A DNA stretch of 64,000 nt from Cordilura impudica (lineage: Eukaryota; Arthropoda; Insecta; Diptera; Scathophagidae): the NCBI GenBank assembly GCA_963682025.1, contig OY821518.1:224607070-224671069 (forward strand). Reading direction: 5' to 3'. This document shows positions 59,641 through 64,000 of this stretch, piece after piece. The position numbers and the translations under genes were made by a program. Position 1 is the first letter of the stretch; every line of letters starts with the position of its first letter. The notes beneath the pieces were generated by a model. The model was not told the DNA's origin. It did not search any database and worked only from the letters and a program-made list of their open reading frames with translations.

Positions 59641-60885
59641 CATATTGGCGATTTCTTTATTATATCGTAATAACGATATGAAAATATGTGGTAATACTTG
59701 CTTAAGCTAATGTGACACGTGCAGTGTAACCATACAAATAAAGCAAATGCCACAGCTACAATGGCTATAGCAACATATACAAACATATTTTAAGAAAAAC
59801 AACAAATACATTGAACATTTTTAATTTTCTCAAGAGTTTTTTCACATTTTCATTCATATCTCGTCACCCTTCCGACCGATTTTGATGATTTTAAATAGCA
59901 ACTCCTGTGGGATGTTAATAAACCATTTTATACGAAGAGTCTAGCTTAGTTATTGACGGTGTGATCGTGATTTCCACAGACAAATGGACAGACGGTTTTC
60001 TCTAAATCAGCTTTGCTTGATATAAGGCTCAAAAAAACATATGGTTTTAGGGTCTCCGGAGTTTATTTCGATGCATTACAAACGGAATGACAAACCCATA
60101 TATCTGTGGGTTTCTGGAATAACCGCGTATGTCCATTTTTGTCAGTTTTGAGTTAAAGATGCCAAATATATTAATTTTTAACGCTCTTTACAGTGTTAAA
60201 TTTTTTTGTTTTAATGTTGAGCATTTCTGAGTTTTTTCTTTAAATAACGACGTAACTTAAATTTGCAGCACTAACGACGTATGTCAACCTACGTTTGATC
60301 GCAGACAAATTATTTTCTCAGAAAACGACACATAGCGACATACGTTGTTATTAATGAAAAACAATGCAAAATAATTTTGGATCAGTTTTCGGTTTATAAC
60401 CACTTGTAAAAACTAGTGTGTTTATTTCTGTTATTTTTTGTCACTATTATTCTTTAAACGTTGTTATATTCTCATCCTAAGTCCCGTTAACTTTTTGTTG
60501 ACGAACAAAAAAATCCATTTTTCAAGCAACAACAACTTATGTCTACATGTGGGGTTGCATAGGTAGTTTTCTTTTTCAAAGAAAACGACGTTTGTCTACA
60601 TAAGTTGTTTTATCTGCACACACTTTAAGTGTAATTTGCAAATTGTTTGTTCGTCCTTTTCTAGGATCTATTCCTCTGAAGATTTTTGACTCAAAATTTT
60701 ATATAAAGTATTTATTGCCCATATCTACAGGGCTGTTTAATAAAAAGCTCTAAAATCTTTATATCGAGCCCATAATTTCAAATATAACATTTTATGGCTC
60801 CCCTGAACATTTTGATTTTATGACATACGCGGTTATGCTAGAAATCCACAGATATATCCTCTGCACAGTGGTTTGAAGGTTATAA
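59641..60885 (+). mobile_element. DINE-1-like element (family A), 3' part with nested element
   Basis: TTTCATATTGGCGATTTCTT, TATCGTAATAACGATATG, GACAGACGG, ATGCATTACAAACGGAATGA and CAAACCCATATAT, then resuming after 60851 with ATATATCCTCTGCACAGTGG and AAGGTTATAAAT. The 59040 array is its internal core. Confidence 0.65.
60104..60851. mobile_element. TIR element with repeated ACGTATGTC-like motifs
   Basis: Ends CTGTGGGTTTCTGGAATAAC and, inward, CTGTGGATTTCTAGCATAAC, both followed by CGCGTATGTC. ATATAT flanks on both sides (60098-60103, 60852-60857) suggest a target duplication, although the AT-rich site is ambiguous. No transposase. Superfamily unknown. Confidence 0.75.
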
Positions 60886-60944
60886 ATATATATAAGAAAA
60901 AAAATTTAGAAAAAAGACCCTAAAATGGACTACAAATTCCAGCG

Positions 60945-61286
60945 CTAGCAGATTCCAGCGCTCGAAATTCTAGGAAGCTTTTTTTTTTTTTTGAACTTAG
61001 CCAATTCACAAACCAACACTTTTATGGTTTATTATTGTTGTGAATGAAGATAACAAACTCAAACAAATTTAATAAAATACAATAGCATTGTATAATTTTA
61101 TGTATGTGTTAGTAGCAACTTTAAATGCAATTTACTCAAAATAAAGGGAAAAATTTAAAAATCTGTAAATCTGCAAAACGGCTAAAAAAATACATTAAAA
61201 ATAATATATGTTTGGTCAAAATCGGGATAAAACGGTTGAACAAAACATCGGTCACAAGAAATCGCCTAGCCTATTAATGTTATAGA
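60945..61286 (-). mobile_element. Non-autonomous Helitron
   Basis: Minus-strand 5' TCTATAACATTAATAGGC and GGCGATTTCTTGTGACCGAT; 3' GAATTTCGAGCGCTGGAATC followed by TGCTAG. The first arm of the terminal hairpin is deleted compared with 26901-27251. Confidence 0.8.
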
Positions 61287-61780
61287 TTTAAACGATTCAG
61301 AACGACTCCAATACTCTTCAGCCTTACTACAATATCTAAGGGATCTAAAAATTAAGTGAATCTAAAAGTTTGAAATCTCTTTAATATTTGAAAGATTCTG
61401 ACTTCCTCAAAATAAGTTTTGACCATTGTGAACATTATTCATCCAGAATAACCATTATTGCATCCACCAGAGGAAAAGAAATTATAAAATCACACTCAAT
61501 AATAACTTAAAAGCCCTGCATTAAGTTATGTTTTTCAAATCCTGTCACAGCTATAAATATTTAGGGGTCCTAGATTCTTCCAGTACATTTCCAGAAACTA
61601 TTTTAAATGAACTAATACGGAGTCAACTTCGCAGGTTTATAGATTTGGACAATCAATTTTTTTTTCGACTTTGTAAGCAACTAAATAAAAATGAATCAGC
61701 GTTTCAAAAATGTCTGATTTTTTGAACAAGGAATATCCCTTCAATTTGTTGGCGGAATGAAATTTTAGCTGAGTAAGCTA
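61287..61780. other. No gene recognised
   Basis: A 65-residue frame at 61528 has no known domain; otherwise AT-rich. Confidence 0.4.
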
Positions 61781-62727
61781 CAGTGGGTGACAATACACCG
61801 GAAACTTTTGCAAAATTCTAAATTTTCCCATTTCGCTTTTTAAAAATTTCGCGTTAAGTCCTAAAATTATGTTTTTTTTTTTGCGAAATCACTCTATGGT
61901 ATGTTCTCTATCGAAATAATAAAATACAAATAAAAAAAAGAGATAAAAGGAAAAAATTATTTTTTTAGGGATGACAAAACAATGGAAACTTTCTGTACCA
62001 GAGTTGTTTAAAAGAATAGAAACAGAAGATGGTATCAAAATATACAAATAAAACTGTTAAGATTGGCGGTGATAATATTATGGTATGGGGTTGCTTTTCG
62101 GACCAAGGAATAGGTTCAATTCATGTAGTAAGATAATCTAACTGGAATTGGGTAAATGTAAATTCTAAATCATGCATTGTATTCATACGCGGAGGAAAAT
62201 GTGCACATGGTCTGGAAGTTCCAATATTACAATGACCCAAAACGAACCTCCATAGTTATAAGCGAATGGCTACAATCTAATGTAGTTAGTGTTTTGGAAT
62301 GACCAGCCCAACCACCAGATCTCAATCCCATAGAAAATGGGAAAATGAAATGGTGGATCAAGAAATACGGACACGAAATTACACAAACAAGATAGATCTT
62401 ATAGAGGCGGTTAATTCAGAGTAGCAAAAAACTTCAGTCGATATCATCAACAATTTCATTGACTCCATGCCTCGGCGTTGTGAAGCAGAGTACCAAGAAA
62501 TAATGGATACTCAACAAAATATTGAGGGAAAGTTTTCAATTAATACGCTTAAGTTTTGTTATTTTTTCTGAAGTTAAGCTATTTTTTGTTAATATTTTTT
62601 CTTTTTTAAATTAATAAAATATAAAAATTTTCAAATTAAAAGAGTTTTTAATTTTACGATCCAATTTTTTGGTTCAAGTGATAAAAAATATATTTTGTTA
62701 AATTTTCCATTATATTGTCACTCACTG
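61781..62727 (+). mobile_element. Tc1-like transposon, internally deleted (copy 2)
   Basis: TA flanks; ends CAGTGGGTGACAATACACCG and, inward, CAGTGAGTGACAATATAATG. The inner repeat ATGACAAAACAATGGAAAC is at about 61971. Compared with 7946-9801 it lacks the N-terminal half of the transposase and joins directly to the GGGG.IMVWGCFSDQG block, then PPDLNPIEN and MPRRCEAE. Frames are broken. Confidence 0.88.
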
Positions 62728-62733
62728 TATATC

Positions 62734-63441
62734 GAAAAAAGAGACAGCTTTGAAGACAAAGAGCGTCCCGGACGAGAAACATCAACTGATAGAAAAGGAT
62801 GCCAAGGGAATCATAGATTTGGAGCTGAAAAATCATCGATTGACAATTAGAGATTTTGCTCATAATGTCGACATTTCAAAACGATCAGTGAACGCCATTT
62901 TAAAAAATATTTTGGTACTGCGTTAAATCTCGATTGGTTTCAAAAACACTAAACTGTTTGAAAAAGAGTACCGCATTTTAAATCTGATACAATGATTTCT
63001 GACTATCACAACGAAATGGCCCCGAAACAACTGATCAATCAAGCAAATATCATGCAAAAGGTGAAACCAGACCGAAAAGTTCATGTCAAAGTTGATCAAA
63101 AATCAAGGTCATGTTAACAATGTTCTTGGATTGTCGGTATGTGGCGCATTATGAATCCTTTCGGCCCGGCCAAGCTGTTAACAAGGAATATTATTTGAGT
63201 TTTGTAGGTCGATTTGAGCTACGACACCATCCCGCACAAAATTCGATTTCACAAATACCGTATTTATCAGATTTAACACCGTGTGACTTCTGGCTATTCA
63301 ATAAACTCAAAAGATCGCTGCGGCGACACCGTTTTAAATTGATTGGCAGTTTCGAAGGATAGGAAAAACACGTTGGCATAAGTTTGTTATATATGAGGGG
63401 GATTACTTTGAAGGCGATGATATTGACTTAAAAGAATAAAT
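62734..63441 (+). pseudogene. Mariner transposase relic, no functional frame
   Basis: Plus-strand pieces in several frames: DSFEDKERPGRETSTD, RLTIRDFAHNV-like, KIKVMLTMFLDCRYVAHYES (first catalytic Asp region), GQAVNKEYYLSFVGRF, PYLSDLTPCDFWLFNKLK (last Asp region, D34D type) and FVIYEGDYFEGDDID to a TAA. The central HDNAPAH block containing the second Asp is missing or scrambled. It begins right after the Tc1 copy, which may have inserted into it. Confidence 0.8.
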
Positions 63442-64000
63442 AAGGATTTTTCATTTCATAACTAGAGTCAATTTTTCATTTGAACACAGATTAGAGGATT
63501 CAAATATTAAATGGACTAAATCGACAATTATATTTGTACACCATTAGACTTTGTACGTGCCATGGCTAACTGAGTGGCAAAATATAACATTTTCCTATTA
63601 TAAAAATCACTCTATATGGTCACAGGGATAATTTCAAGAAGGCAAACGGTCCCAAAATGGGGATATAATGATTAATTTCCTCGAAAATAAATTCGGAGAC
63701 TTAGGAAGAAAATTTAGAGGACCAGAATAACCAGTATCGACAAGGTAATAAAAACGTTTCTTTTTAAGGGCTTCAATAGACTGACCCACTAGAAGCTCGG
63801 TCTTAAATACAACAGAAAATACCAAAAGAACTGTTGAAGAAAACGATAAGCAAGGTAACGCTATAAACGATTTACAGGGTGGCGTACGAATCGTGCTACA
63901 AAAACAAAACGTAATAACTTTTTTTCTGTGTGAGTAATCGGCTTATTTTTTTTATTTAGCAGGTCACTATTTAGATTTATTAAAATTAATGCTTGGGATA
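63442..64000. other. No gene recognised
   Basis: AT-rich; includes ACAGGGTGGCGTACGAATCG near 63875, which could be a transposon end cut by the window border. Confidence 0.35.

Overview
The window looks like AT-rich intronic and flanking DNA from a fly genome, probably a higher (schizophoran, perhaps calyptrate) dipteran. The evidence is one long spliced gene rich in Asn, Gln, Ser and Glu, a 66-bp mini-intron of dipteran type, and transposon families typical of Diptera: INE-1/DINE-1-like elements, Helitrons, Tc1/mariner, PIF/Harbinger and a Transib-like element. Nothing bacterial is present (no operons, rRNA or CRISPR), and I recognised no tRNA. The species and the gene name cannot be fixed from the sequence alone.

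The only convincing host gene is on the minus strand at 52839-58600: a 240-bp coding exon (58361-58600), a 66-bp intron, and a very large 5,456-bp coding exon (52839-58294). The frame is clean across both, about 1,900 residues. The protein is mostly low-complexity, with a cluster of CxxC pairs, two kinds of internal repeat, and acidic, poly-His and poly-Gln tracts near the end. Neither the start nor the stop codon is in the window: the large exon ends in a consensus GTAAGT donor, and an exon must also lie to the right. Positions 1-52838 are therefore most simply read as one huge downstream intron filled with mobile DNA, although a small hidden exon cannot be excluded.

Region by region. 0-5 kb: degenerate short repeats, then a 2.5-kb Transib relic (638-3139) whose ends begin with the RSS-like heptamer CACAGTG and which carries a broken RAG1-like transposase; after it a 495-bp tandem duplication with a MITE inserted in one copy. 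5-10 kb: dead DDE transposases and a nearly full-length Tc1-like element (7946-9801). 10-20 kb: unique AT-rich DNA, DINE-1-like elements with a microsatellite core, a 2.3-kb tandem duplication (12.9-17.6 kb) and a Tc1 fragment. 20-25 kb: a DINE-1-like element expanded to 4.6 kb by a retroposon-like insertion, simple repeats and a 2.0-kb palindromic array of 487-bp units. 25-30 kb: Tc1 remnants and a nested stack of Helitron, long-TIR Tc1 and Helitron inside an outer inverted repeat.

31-40 kb: a very old, highly diverged tandem array carrying a recurring TTGGCAACTCT-like motif, interrupted by a foldback-like element with 75-bp repeats (32.5-34.6 kb), a Helitron fragment, DINE-1-like elements, a mariner-like relic and MITEs. 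40-52 kb: simple repeats, a 28-32-bp-period minisatellite, more DINE-1-like copies, a Harbinger MITE, a deleted Harbinger element with transposase remains, and a retroposon with a 13-bp target duplication. 52.8-58.6 kb: the host gene. 58.6-64 kb: a DINE-1-like element with a second kind of tandem core and a nested TIR element, a Helitron, a deleted Tc1 copy and a broken mariner.

Functionally there is one host gene and no operon-like cooperation. The rest is a layered record of transposition, and every transposase reading frame examined is interrupted.
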